From positions 1-48,178 of the forward strand of contig CAIWWN010000223.1 in NCBI GenBank assembly GCA_903916355.1: a DNA stretch of 48,178 bases. Reading direction: 5' to 3'. Below the pieces are notes generated by a model that saw only the letters and a program-made list of their open reading frames with translations, was not told the origin of the DNA and did not search any database. This stretch comes from an uncultured Burkholderiales bacterium. GTDB taxonomy: Bacteria > Pseudomonadota > Gammaproteobacteria > Burkholderiales > Burkholderiaceae_C. How positions within the stretch are numbered: the stretch's first letter is position 1; each line of letters starts with the position of its first letter. This document shows positions 19,140-26,855 of this stretch, in pieces. A program made the translations under genes and the position numbers.

Positions 19140-20354
19140 TTAAGCCGTCTTCACGGCCACAGCACGCAGTTGCATTGAGAAATCACGCAAGGCGGCAATG
19201 CCACTTTCTTCAGCGCGACGGCACCAGGCCTGCAAGTCGGCAGCCAACTGCTCGCGGGTGTGCGAGGTGTTGAGCCAAATTTGCGCCAACTCCTCACGCA
19301 TCACCACCATCTTGTCAAGCACCGGGTAAGCCGCGCGGGTTTGGCTCAGCAAAGACACAGCGTCGGCCGGTACCTTCTCGGTATCGCGGTGGAACCAACG
19401 CGAGGCGATCTTGATCACATGGTCATCCACCTTGGCCGATGACGCTTCTTGAAGAAACACACCACGCATCTGACGGGCGTACCCGGCCATCACTTCGTAG
19501 CGGTTGGCAATCAAAGCCTCCAAGGTCTTCTCGTCGGCCACCGGGCGAACTTCGCCGTAGGCCAGCTTGGGCGGTGTCTTCTTCACTTTGGCCAAACCCA
19601 TGGACTGCAAGATCGTGATGTACATCCAGCCAATGTCGAACTCGTAAGGCTTGACCGACAACTTGGCCGACGTGGGATAGGTGTGGTGGTTGTTGTGCAA
19701 CTCTTCACCGCCAATGAGGATGCCCCAAGGCGAGATGTTGGTGCTGGCGTCATGTGCTTCAAAATTGCGGTAGCCCCAGTAGTGCGCAGCGCCATTGATG
19801 ATGCCGGCCGCCGTGATCGGGATCCACATCATTTGCACCGCCCACACGGTCAAGCCCAAAGCGCCAAACAGCGCCAGGTTGACGATCAGCATCAGTGCCA
19901 CACCTTGCCATGAGTAGCGGGTGTACACGTTGCGCTCCATCCAGTCATCGGGCGTGCCGTGGCCGTAGCGGTCCAGGGTTTCCTGATTCTTGGCTTCCTT
20001 GCGGTACAACTCAGCGCCCGTGAACAGCACCGTCTTGATGCCGTACACATGCGGACTGTGCGGATCTTCAGCCTGCTCGCATTTGGCGTGGTGCTTGCGG
20101 TGAATTGCGGTCCACTCTTTGGTCACCTGACCGGTGGTCAGCCAGAGCCAAAAACGGAAGAAATGGGAAACGATGGGATGCAAGTCCAACGCACGGTGCG
20201 CTGAATGACGGTGCAGATAAATCGTGACGCCTGCAATCGTGATGTGGGTGAACACCAAAGTCACCACCAACACCTGCAACCAAGAGAGATTCAGCAAGCC
20301 GTGAGCCAGCCATTCGATTGCCGCGTTCAGCACGGCCCAGTCGGGTAACAACAT
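19140..20354 (-). CDS. Membrane fatty acid desaturase (acyl-CoA delta-9 type)
   Basis: A 404-residue integral-membrane di-iron desaturase. The three His boxes are HRHSAH (48-53), HRKHH (85-89) and HNNHH (220-224), as in stearoyl-CoA delta-9 desaturases, with four hydrophobic helices around them. About 130 C-terminal residues form a soluble tail beyond the catalytic domain, common in proteobacterial members. It would introduce the double bond into saturated acyl chains to adjust membrane fluidity; substrate and position are inferred. ATG 20354 is preferred; GTG at 20375 is in frame. A perfect 11-bp palindrome lies just upstream (20375-20385). Confidence 0.87.
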   Translation of the reverse strand: MLLPDWAVLNAAIEWLAHGLLNLSWLQVLVVTLVFTHITIAGVTIYLHRHSAHRALDLHPIVSHFFRFWLWLTTGQVTKEWTAIHRKHHAKCEQAEDPHSPHVYGIKTVLFTGAELYRKEAKNQETLDRYGHGTPDDWMERNVYTRYSWQGVALMLIVNLALFGALGLTVWAVQMMWIPITAAGIINGAAHYWGYRNFEAHDASTNISPWGILIGGEELHNNHHTYPTSAKLSVKPYEFDIGWMYITILQSMGLAKVKKTPPKLAYGEVRPVADEKTLEALIANRYEVMAGYARQMRGVFLQEASSAKVDDHVIKIASRWFHRDTEKVPADAVSLLSQTRAAYPVLDKMVVMREELAQIWLNTSHTREQLAADLQAWCRRAEESGIAALRDFSMQLRAVAVKTA

Positions 20355-20374
20355 CAATTCTGTCTTTCGAAACA

Positions 20375-20385
20375 CCTGTTACAGG
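20375..20385 (-). promoter_or_regulatory. Palindrome upstream of the desaturase gene (possible operator)
   Basis: CCTGTTACAGG is a perfect 11-base palindrome located 20 bases before the preferred start. On the same strand, TTGACT further upstream (about 20421-20426) is a good -35 box. The palindrome would fall in the leader, where a repressor could block transcription or a ribosome. Confidence 0.35.
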
Positions 20386-20465
20386 CAATCCTTGGATTTT
20401 AAGTTTTTGGCATCCAAAAAGACAGTACTTTCTCAGTCAAGGGCTTTCATTCGGTGGTGGCAAAT

Positions 20466-21731
20466 TTATTTCTTAACCCAAAGGGCCGCAAAAAATCCAT
20501 CGGTGCCATGACGGTGCGGCCACAAGCGTAAAAACTCGGCCTGATCGCCGCTGCACAAGGAGGCTGCATTCGGCACTTTCAAACGCTCCAGCTCGGCGCC
20601 AGCACCCAGCACCTCAAACTCAGGATTCGCCTGCGTAAAAGCCTGCGCAATGGCTTCGTTCTCTTGCATCAGCAAACTGCAAGTGGCGTAGACCAAACGG
20701 CCACCGGGCTTGAGCAAGCGGGCGGCGCTTTGCAAAATCGCCAACTGCTTGACAGTCAATTCTTCCAGCGCCTTGGGCGTTTGGCGCCATTTCAAATCGG
20801 GGTTGCGGCGCAAGGTGCCCAGGCCGGAGCAAGGCGCATCGACCAGCACCCGGTCTATCTTGCCGGCCAAGCGCTTGATGCGGTCACCGCGCTCGTGTGC
20901 AATCGCTGCAGGATGCACGTTGGACAATTGGCTGCGCGCCAAGCGGGGCTTGAGCGCGTCCAAGCGGTGACCCGACACGTCAAACGCATACAAGCGTCCG
21001 GTGTTGCGCATGCTCGCGCCAATGGCCAAAGTCTTGCCACCGGCACCCGCACAAAAGTCCACCACCATTTCGCCGCGGTGGGCATCCAAGAGCAGCGCCA
21101 GCAACTGCGAGCCTTCGTCTTGCACCTCAATGGCGCCGCGCACAAAAACATCCAGCTTGGTCAGCGCGGGCTTGCTCTCGGTGCGCAGACCCCAGGGGGA
21201 ATACGGGGTGGGCGTGGTCACAATGCCGACCGCCTTCAATTCTTTTTGCACATCGGCGCGTTTGTCGTGCAAGGCATTCACGCGCAAATCCAAAGAGGCG
21301 CTTTGACCCAAGCTCTCCACCAGAGGCCAAAAGTCACTGCCCAACTGCGCTTTGAGGGGCTCGACCATCCACTCGGGCAAATTGTGGCGATGGCGCTCCA
21401 AGAACTCTTCAGGCTTGACGCGGTCACAACCCTCCAACCAGGTTTTTTCGGTCTCGGTGATGGCGCCAACCAAAAAGTCGCGCGGCGCGTGGAAACCCAA
21501 AATCGCCAGGCGGCGCTCCTTAGCGCCGCTGCCTGAGCGGGCAAGGTATTCGAAACGAAGTTTGTGGCGCAAGACGTTGTAGGCGGTCTCGGCCAAGGTG
21601 GCGCGTTCGCGGGGGCCCAATTGGCGGTGTTCACGGAAAAAACGCGAGACGACCGAGTCGGCGGGATGTTCAAATTGGAGCGTCAGCCTGACCAGTTCGG
21701 CGCAGGCATCAAGAAGGGCTTTAGGATGCAT
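20466..21731 (-). CDS. RsmB/NOP-family 16S rRNA m5C methyltransferase
   Basis: A 421-residue SAM-dependent RNA cytosine-C5 methyltransferase. An N-terminal NusB-like segment (FFREHRQLGPRERATLAETAYNVLRHK) precedes the Rossmann domain with SAM motif VVDFCAGAGGKTLAI, acidic loop YAFDVSGHRLDALK, motif IV DAPCSGLGTLRRNPDLKW and motif VI YATCSLLMQEN, supplying the two catalytic Cys. By domain layout RsmB (m5C967) is the likeliest target; other NOP-type enzymes are possible. Divergent from the DUF1653 gene by 44 bases. Confidence 0.87.
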   Translation of the reverse strand: MHPKALLDACAELVRLTLQFEHPADSVVSRFFREHRQLGPRERATLAETAYNVLRHKLRFEYLARSGSGAKERRLAILGFHAPRDFLVGAITETEKTWLEGCDRVKPEEFLERHRHNLPEWMVEPLKAQLGSDFWPLVESLGQSASLDLRVNALHDKRADVQKELKAVGIVTTPTPYSPWGLRTESKPALTKLDVFVRGAIEVQDEGSQLLALLLDAHRGEMVVDFCAGAGGKTLAIGASMRNTGRLYAFDVSGHRLDALKPRLARSQLSNVHPAAIAHERGDRIKRLAGKIDRVLVDAPCSGLGTLRRNPDLKWRQTPKALEELTVKQLAILQSAARLLKPGGRLVYATCSLLMQENEAIAQAFTQANPEFEVLGAGAELERLKVPNAASLCSGDQAEFLRLWPHRHGTDGFFAALWVKK

Positions 21732-21775
21732 AGCCCCTATTGTCCCACTCTCCTCACATCATCAAGACCGAAGTC

Positions 21776-22027
21776 ATGTCCGAAACCCTGCCCCCCTTGC
21801 TCATCACCCGCCCCGGCATCTACCGCCACTACAAAAATTTGCTGTACGAAGTCAAAGGCACGGTGCGGCACAGCGAATCGCTGGAGCCCATGACCTTGTA
21901 CCAAGCGCTGTATGGCGACAAGGGTTTGTGGGTCCGACCTGCGGCCATGTTCAACGAAACGGTTGAAATCGACGGCGTGGTGCAGCCGCGCTTTACGTGG
22001 GTGTCAGAGGTGCCCACCGGGCGCTGA
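21776..22027 (+). CDS. DUF1653 domain protein
   Basis: An 83-residue protein with the DUF1653 core PGIYRHYKNLLYEVKGTVRHSESLEPMTLYQALYG followed by LWVRPAAMFNETVEIDGVVQPRFTWV. The function of the family is not known to me; it is small, soluble and widespread. ATG 21776 is preferred over an upstream TTG at 21740. Its last 24 bases overlap the 3' end of purN on the opposite strand, including the stop codons of both. Confidence 0.82.
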   Translation: MSETLPPLLITRPGIYRHYKNLLYEVKGTVRHSESLEPMTLYQALYGDKGLWVRPAAMFNETVEIDGVVQPRFTWVSEVPTGR

Positions 22028-22609
22028 ATGCGCACGGCTTAACCAGTCCTCAATCGCCTGGGGGTAGAGCAAATGCTCTTGGGTCAAGACGCGTGCCGCC
22101 AACGTGGCCGCCGTGTCTTGTGGCAGCACCGGCACCACCGCTTGCGCCAAGATCGGGCCATGGTCCAGATCGGCGGTCACTTGGTGCACCGTGGCGCCTG
22201 CAAACTGGCAGCCTGTATCGATGGCCCGCTGGTGCGTATGCAGTCCGCTGAAAGCCGGCAGCAGCGAGGGGTGAATGTTGATCAAGCGGCCCGCAAAGTG
22301 GCTCACAAAATCAGCCGAGAGGATGCGCATGAAACCCGCCAACACCACCAACACTGGCACGTAGCCGTCCAGGTGGGCCTGCAATGCGGCATCAAAAGCT
22401 TCACGCGTGGGGTAAGCCTTGTGGTCCAACACCGCCACCGCGATGCCCTGGGCTTTGGCCAAGGCCAGGCCTTCCGAGTCAGCCCGGTTGCTCACCACCG
22501 CTGCAATGCGCACCCCGAAACGCTCAGCCCAACGATGCTGAACCGAGGTTTGCACGATGGCGGCCATGTTTGAGCCCGAGCCCGAAATCAAAATCACAAT
22601 GTTTTTCAT
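22004..22609 (-). CDS. purN: Phosphoribosylglycinamide formyltransferase (GART 1)
   Basis: A 201-residue enzyme of purine biosynthesis that formylates GAR using 10-formyltetrahydrofolate. The N-terminal phosphate-binding loop ISGSGSNMAA, the formyl-donor region VLAGFMRILS, and the catalytic NIHPSLLPAFSGLHTHQRAI (Asn/His) with the Asp in TADLDHGPILAQ are complete. ATG 22609 matches the family N-terminus; an upstream in-frame start is only sequence of the intergenic region. The ribosome binding site is weak. Confidence 0.94.
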   Translation of the reverse strand: MKNIVILISGSGSNMAAIVQTSVQHRWAERFGVRIAAVVSNRADSEGLALAKAQGIAVAVLDHKAYPTREAFDAALQAHLDGYVPVLVVLAGFMRILSADFVSHFAGRLINIHPSLLPAFSGLHTHQRAIDTGCQFAGATVHQVTADLDHGPILAQAVVPVLPQDTAATLAARVLTQEHLLYPQAIEDWLSRAHSAPGGHL

Positions 22610-22782
22610 GAAGTGGGCATTATCCCTGCCCGTGCACAGCCCCAAAAGAGTACGCAATAATTCGTTTTGTCACAGCAAGGACAAGGCATTTCCGCACGGT
22701 CGTGCTATAAATTGCCCTTCACTTTCCGCCCGAGCTTGTAGCTGGGGTATTTCGCCACCGGCATTTCTCAGAGAGACACCCC
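22610..22782. promoter_or_regulatory. Divergent promoter region of purN and the acyl-CoA dehydrogenase pair
   Basis: TATAAA at 22706-22711 is a good plus-strand -10 for the dehydrogenase operon, 72 bases before its ATG; no clear -35 is present at 17 bases. No PurR box was recognised on the purN side. Confidence 0.4.
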
Positions 22783-23964
22783 ATGGATTTGGCATTCACC
22801 CCCGAAGAACTCGCGTTTCGCGACGAAATTCGCACTTGGGTCAAAGACAATTTACCCGCTGACATTTCCCAAAAAGTGCATGCCGCCATGCGCCTGACGC
22901 GCGACGACATGCAACGTTGGGCCCAAATTTTGGGCAAAAAAGGCTGGCTCGGTTGGGGTTGGCCCACGCAGTTTGGCGGCCCGGGTTGGAACGCCATCCA
23001 AAAACACCTGTTCGAAGAAGAATGCGCTCTGGCCGGCGCCCCCCGCGTGGTGCCGTTTGGCCCGGTGATGGTGGCCCCGGTGATCATGGCCTTTGGCAAC
23101 GCCGAGCAGCACAAGCGCTTTTTGCCCGGCATCGCCAGCGGTGAAGTCTGGTGGAGCCAGGGTTACAGCGAGCCGGGCTCCGGCTCAGACCTGGCCTCGC
23201 TCAAAACCCGCGCCGAGCGCGTGGGCGACAAATACATCGTCAACGGCCAAAAGACCTGGACCACGCTGGGCCAGTATGGCGAGTGGATTTTCTGCCTGGT
23301 GCGCACCAGCAACGAAGGTAAGCCACAAACCGGCATTTCGTTCTTGCTGATCGACATGAAGACGCCGGGCATCACGGTGCGCCCGATCAAGCTGCTCGAC
23401 GGCGAGTGCGAAGTCAACGAAGTCTGGTTTGACAACGTCGAAGTGCCCATTGAGAACCTGGTGGGTGAAGAAAACAAAGGCTGGAACTACGCCAAACACC
23501 TGCTGGCCCACGAGCGCACCAACATTGCCGACGTGAACCGCGCCAAGCGTGAACTGGAGCGTTTGAAACGCATCGCCAAAAGCGAAGGCGTTTACGACGA
23601 CCTGCGTTTCCGCGACGAAATTGCCAAGCTCGAAGTCGATGTGGTGGCGCTGGAAATGCTGGTCTTGCGGGTGTTGTCTGCCGAAAAGTCGGGCAAAAAT
23701 TCACTGGACATTGCCGGCCTCTTGAAGATCAAGGGCAGCGAAATCCAGCAGCGCTACACCGAGCTGATGATGCTGGCGGCCGGCCCCTACAGCCTGCCCT
23801 TCATCTTTGAAGCCATGGACGCTGGCTGGCAAGGCAACTTCCCCGGCGATGAAGTGGCGAATGCACCTTTGGCGGCCAACTACTTCAACATGCGCAAGAC
23901 CACCATTTACGGCGGCAGCAACGAAGTGCAACGCAATATCGTCGCCCAGACCGTCCTCGGCTGA
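22783..23964 (+). CDS. Acyl-CoA dehydrogenase, large-subunit type (PimC-like)
   Basis: A 393-residue flavoprotein of the acyl-CoA dehydrogenase fold: alpha-helical N-domain, FAD loop YSEPGSGSDLASLKT, WTTLGQYGEWIF, and the C-terminal helical domain. The C-terminus TTIYGGSNEVQRNIVAQT has Gly where single-subunit enzymes of the medium-chain type carry the catalytic Glu (YEGT), as in the large subunits of two-component dehydrogenases such as pimeloyl-CoA dehydrogenase. Together with the next gene, 27 bases downstream, it is inferred to form an alpha2-beta2 enzyme. The natural acyl-CoA is unknown. Confidence 0.85.
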   Translation: MDLAFTPEELAFRDEIRTWVKDNLPADISQKVHAAMRLTRDDMQRWAQILGKKGWLGWGWPTQFGGPGWNAIQKHLFEEECALAGAPRVVPFGPVMVAPVIMAFGNAEQHKRFLPGIASGEVWWSQGYSEPGSGSDLASLKTRAERVGDKYIVNGQKTWTTLGQYGEWIFCLVRTSNEGKPQTGISFLLIDMKTPGITVRPIKLLDGECEVNEVWFDNVEVPIENLVGEENKGWNYAKHLLAHERTNIADVNRAKRELERLKRIAKSEGVYDDLRFRDEIAKLEVDVVALEMLVLRVLSAEKSGKNSLDIAGLLKIKGSEIQQRYTELMMLAAGPYSLPFIFEAMDAGWQGNFPGDEVANAPLAANYFNMRKTTIYGGSNEVQRNIVAQTVLG

Positions 23965-23991
23965 AGCGCTTGAACTGAAAAGGATTTCAAA

Positions 23992-25107
23992 ATGGATTTC
24001 GATTTTTCTGACGACCAAGAACAACTGCGCGACGCGGTCCGCAAATGGGTGGACAAGGGCTACGACTTTGAGCGTCGCCGCCGCATTGAAGCCGCGGGCG
24101 GCTTTGACCGCGCCGTCTACACCGAACTGGCCGAGTTGGGCCTGACGGGTTTGTATGTGAGCGAAGCCCAAGGCGGCATGGGCATGGGCCCGGTCGAAGG
24201 CATGGTGGTGATGGAAGAGCTGGGCCGTGGCATCGTCATGGAGCCACTGACCCAAACTCTGATCTGCAGCGCCGTGCTCGAAGGCTATGGCCCCGACGCG
24301 CTCAAGAGCGCCTGGCTCGGCCGCATCGCCTCCGGTGAAGCCTTGGTGGTGTTGGCGCACCAAGAACGCAAAGGCCGCTACAAGCTGGCCAGCTGTGCCA
24401 CGCAAGCCCAAGAAGCCGCCGGCGCCTGGACCTTGAGCGGCACGAAAAACGTCGTGCCCGTGGGCGCGCAGGCCGATGCCTACCTGGTCCCCGCCATGAT
24501 CGGCAACGCCATGGCGATGTTTCTGGTCGAACGCAGCGCAACCGGTGTGAGCACCCATGCTTATGTGACCCAGGACGGCGGCGCTGCCGCCGACGTGAGT
24601 CTGAGCAACAGCCCGGCCCAATTGCTCACGCGCGATGGTTTGACGGCGCTGGAACATGCGGTGGACATCGGTATCGCCAGCCTGTGCTCAGAAGCGGTGG
24701 GCGTGATGGACAAAACCATGGCCATCACCACCGAGTACATGAACACACGCAAGCAGTTCAATGTGGTGATCTCCAGCTTCCAGGCGCTGCGCCACCGCGT
24801 AGCCGACATGAAGATGCAACTGGAACTGGCTCGCTCCATGAGCTTTTATGCCACGCTCAAACTGAACGCGCCGACCGAAGAGCGTCGTCGCGCCATGGCC
24901 CGCGCCAAGTACCAGCTGGGCGTGTCCATGCGTTTTGTAGGCCAACAAGCGGTGCAATTGCACGGCGGCATTGGCGTGACGGACGAGTACATCGTGAGCC
25001 ATTACTTCAAAAAGTTGACCCAACTTGAAATGACCTGGGGCGACACCCTGCACCAACTGGGTGAAGTGTCCGAACGCATGCAAGACACAGCAGGCGTTTT
25101 CGCTTGA
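23992..25107 (+). CDS. Acyl-CoA dehydrogenase, small-subunit type (PimD-like)
   Basis: A 371-residue acyl-CoA dehydrogenase-like partner of the preceding gene. Motifs: MDFDFSDDQEQLRDAVRKWV at the N-terminus, ELGRGIVMEPL, FNVVISSFQALRHRVADM and QLHGGIGVTDEYIVSHYFKKL. The canonical FAD/substrate loop GSGSD is replaced by ordinary sequence, as expected of the second subunit in heteromeric enzymes. AAGGAT lies at a suitable distance before the ATG. PimD-type annotation is the best guess; participation in dicarboxylate, aromatic-ring or side-chain degradation cannot be told from the neighbours, which are unrelated. Confidence 0.83.
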   Translation: MDFDFSDDQEQLRDAVRKWVDKGYDFERRRRIEAAGGFDRAVYTELAELGLTGLYVSEAQGGMGMGPVEGMVVMEELGRGIVMEPLTQTLICSAVLEGYGPDALKSAWLGRIASGEALVVLAHQERKGRYKLASCATQAQEAAGAWTLSGTKNVVPVGAQADAYLVPAMIGNAMAMFLVERSATGVSTHAYVTQDGGAAADVSLSNSPAQLLTRDGLTALEHAVDIGIASLCSEAVGVMDKTMAITTEYMNTRKQFNVVISSFQALRHRVADMKMQLELARSMSFYATLKLNAPTEERRRAMARAKYQLGVSMRFVGQQAVQLHGGIGVTDEYIVSHYFKKLTQLEMTWGDTLHQLGEVSERMQDTAGVFA

Positions 25108-25131
25108 ACCCAGGCGCCGAGACCTGCGCGT

Positions 25132-26010
25132 TTATTCAGCCAGCCGCACACGCCAAAACGTGGCAAAGCGCGGCAGACCTGAAGGCGTGCGGTCTCGGTA
25201 GCGGTAACTGACCCAAGCCCCCACCGGTGGGGGCTTTTCTCTTTCGGCATCGGTCAAGCCGGAGCCCAAGGCGAAACGCTGGCCGTCGGGCAGTTCCACC
25301 AGCAAAGCGCCCAGTCGTCCTTGCAACCGGCCTTTGCCCGGCACATGGGCCACCACCTGAGCCTCTTCGTCCTGCACCGGTTTGAGTTTGCGCAGCGCAT
25401 CGCTGCGACCTGGCTGCCACAGGGCATCGGCGCGGTGCAGCACCAAGCCTTCGCCCCCGGCAGCGACCACCTCAGCCAATTGTTGTTTCAATTCAGCGGT
25501 GTCGACCGCACGAAACTGCCTGATCGCTTGCACCCAAGCCCCATGACCCTTTCCCTCGCCCAGCACGGTGCCCATGCGCATCAGCCGTTCGGTAAATTGC
25601 GCCGTGCGATCCGGCAAGTCAAACACCATGTAGCGTACCGACCGCCACTCGTCATCATTCGGGCTGGTGCGGCGAACGGCAGCAGACAAACGGTCAAAAG
25701 TGCGCCGACCCATCCACAATTCACCGTCCAGCGCCTGGGCAGGCCAAGCGGCAGTGAACCACGCGGGGGCGGCAATGGGGCGGCCACTGCGAAAACGCAG
25801 CGCCTGCCCATCCCACAGGGCGCGCACGCCATCGAGCTTTTCACTCACCCAAAAGGGCGCAGGGTCGGCCTGCGCTGGCCAAGCCGTGGCCAACATCGCC
25901 CCAAAAGGTTCAGCCAGGGCCCAGGGCGAATAGCTCAGGCCAAGGCCCAAGCTCGCACTGCCCAGGCCGAATTGGCAAAGGAAAGAACGCCGCAACGCAT
26001 GGTGATTCAT
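25132..26010 (-). CDS. Exported ATP-dependent DNA ligase (LigE type)
   Basis: A 292-residue minimal ligase. The adenylation lysine is K58 in SEKLDGVRA (motif I), followed by motif III DGELWMG and motif IV GGEGLVLH, motif V LRKLKPV, then an OB-fold without extra domains. The N-terminus ALRRSFLCQFG is a twin-arginine-like motif followed by a hydrophobic stretch and a probable cleavage site at ALA/EP, so export by Tat in folded form is inferred. LigE ligases are periplasmic enzymes of naturally competent Gram-negatives, thought to act on extracellular or incoming DNA. ATG 26010 has AAGGGAG six bases upstream; no competence gene lies alongside. Confidence 0.85.
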   Translation of the reverse strand: MNHHALRRSFLCQFGLGSASLGLGLSYSPWALAEPFGAMLATAWPAQADPAPFWVSEKLDGVRALWDGQALRFRSGRPIAAPAWFTAAWPAQALDGELWMGRRTFDRLSAAVRRTSPNDDEWRSVRYMVFDLPDRTAQFTERLMRMGTVLGEGKGHGAWVQAIRQFRAVDTAELKQQLAEVVAAGGEGLVLHRADALWQPGRSDALRKLKPVQDEEAQVVAHVPGKGRLQGRLGALLVELPDGQRFALGSGLTDAEREKPPPVGAWVSYRYRDRTPSGLPRFATFWRVRLAE

Positions 26011-26111
26011 TGTCAACTCCCTTTGAACAGTCCATCACCCTCGGCGGCTTCGAGGCCGCGCAGTTCAGGGTCTGAACCTTGGCTGTGCTTCTTCGATCAA
26101 CACCTCATCCT

Positions 26112-26669
26112 TCAAACCATCAGCCTTGATGAACGCGGCACATGGGCCATCAAGAACTGCATCTGGTCGGCCAAAATACGCCGATTGCGCAAGATAAAGT
26201 CTTCCCACAAGCTGGGCACATACGGCGTGTAGAGCAAGGGCATGCCGGCTTGCTCGGGTGTGCGGTGGCTCTTACGGTGATTGCAACTGCGGCAAGACGT
26301 GACCACATTCATCCAAGTGTCCACGCCCTTTTGGGCGAAAGGCACGATGTGCTCGCGGGTGAGTTCAGATTCGTGAAATGCCGCGCCACAGTAGGCACAC
26401 ACATTACGGTCACGGACAAACAATTTGTCATTGGTCAGGCCGGGACGCAAATCAAACGGATTGATCTTGGGCACGCCTCGGGTGCCAATGATGCTGTTGA
26501 TGCGGATGATGGATTGCTGGCCTGTGACCGCGTTGTGCCCGCCATGAAACACCGCAATTTCACGTCCAACCTCCCAACGCACCTCTTCGGCGGCGTAGTA
26601 CATGACCGCTTGCTCTAAGCTGATCCACGACTGGGGCAGCCCCTGGGCTGACAACTTCAAGACCTTCAC
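26112..26669 (-). CDS. HNH endonuclease
   Basis: A 185-residue protein. The HNH zinc-type core is in the C-terminal half: CAYCG, then ELTREHIVPFAQKGVDTWMNVVTSCRSCNHRKSHRTP, giving CxxC, the H-I-V-P catalytic His, the Asn and the second CxxCN pair. The first 80 residues (KVLKLSAQGLPQSWISLEQAVMYYA) are the conserved Burkholderiales N-terminal part of unknown role. GTG 26669 is chosen because GGAGG lies five bases upstream and it gives the familiar MKVLKL start; ATG at 26681 is the alternative. Lone gene, so restriction, repair or homing roles are undetermined. Confidence 0.82.
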   Translation of the reverse strand: MKVLKLSAQGLPQSWISLEQAVMYYAAEEVRWEVGREIAVFHGGHNAVTGQQSIIRINSIIGTRGVPKINPFDLRPGLTNDKLFVRDRNVCAYCGAAFHESELTREHIVPFAQKGVDTWMNVVTSCRSCNHRKSHRTPEQAGMPLLYTPYVPSLWEDFILRNRRILADQMQFLMAHVPRSSRLMV

Positions 26670-26737
26670 TGGCGCCTCCATCCAACAGTTACAAAAACCA
26701 CTGACTCGAAACATGACGGCCCTGCCGCACCATCGGT

Positions 26738-26751
26738 GTACCGTGCGGTAC
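26738..26751. repeat. Perfect inverted repeat in the HNH/ribF divergent gap
   Basis: GTACCG-TG-CGGTAC is a perfect inverted repeat, overlapping a second one, CCGCAC/GTGCGG (about 26725-26748). It lies about 70 bases upstream of the HNH gene start. It may be an operator or part of an RNA hairpin. Confidence 0.4.
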
Positions 26752-26763
26752 TCCAGACAGGCG

Positions 26764-26791
26764 TTGGGTAAGTCACAATATACGCTGTAAT
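26764..26791 (+). promoter_or_regulatory. Putative promoter of the ribF-ileS-lspA unit
   Basis: TTGGGT (26764-26769) and TGTAAT (26786-26791) with a 16-base spacer form a reasonable sigma-70 promoter, 64 bases before the ribF ATG. No FMN riboswitch fold was recognised in the short leader. Confidence 0.45.
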
Positions 26792-26855
26792 GACGACCAC
26801 TTGGTGACAACGCTGAAGCTCTTTTCGGTGCGTCACCCGGCAACCAGACCCCTGT

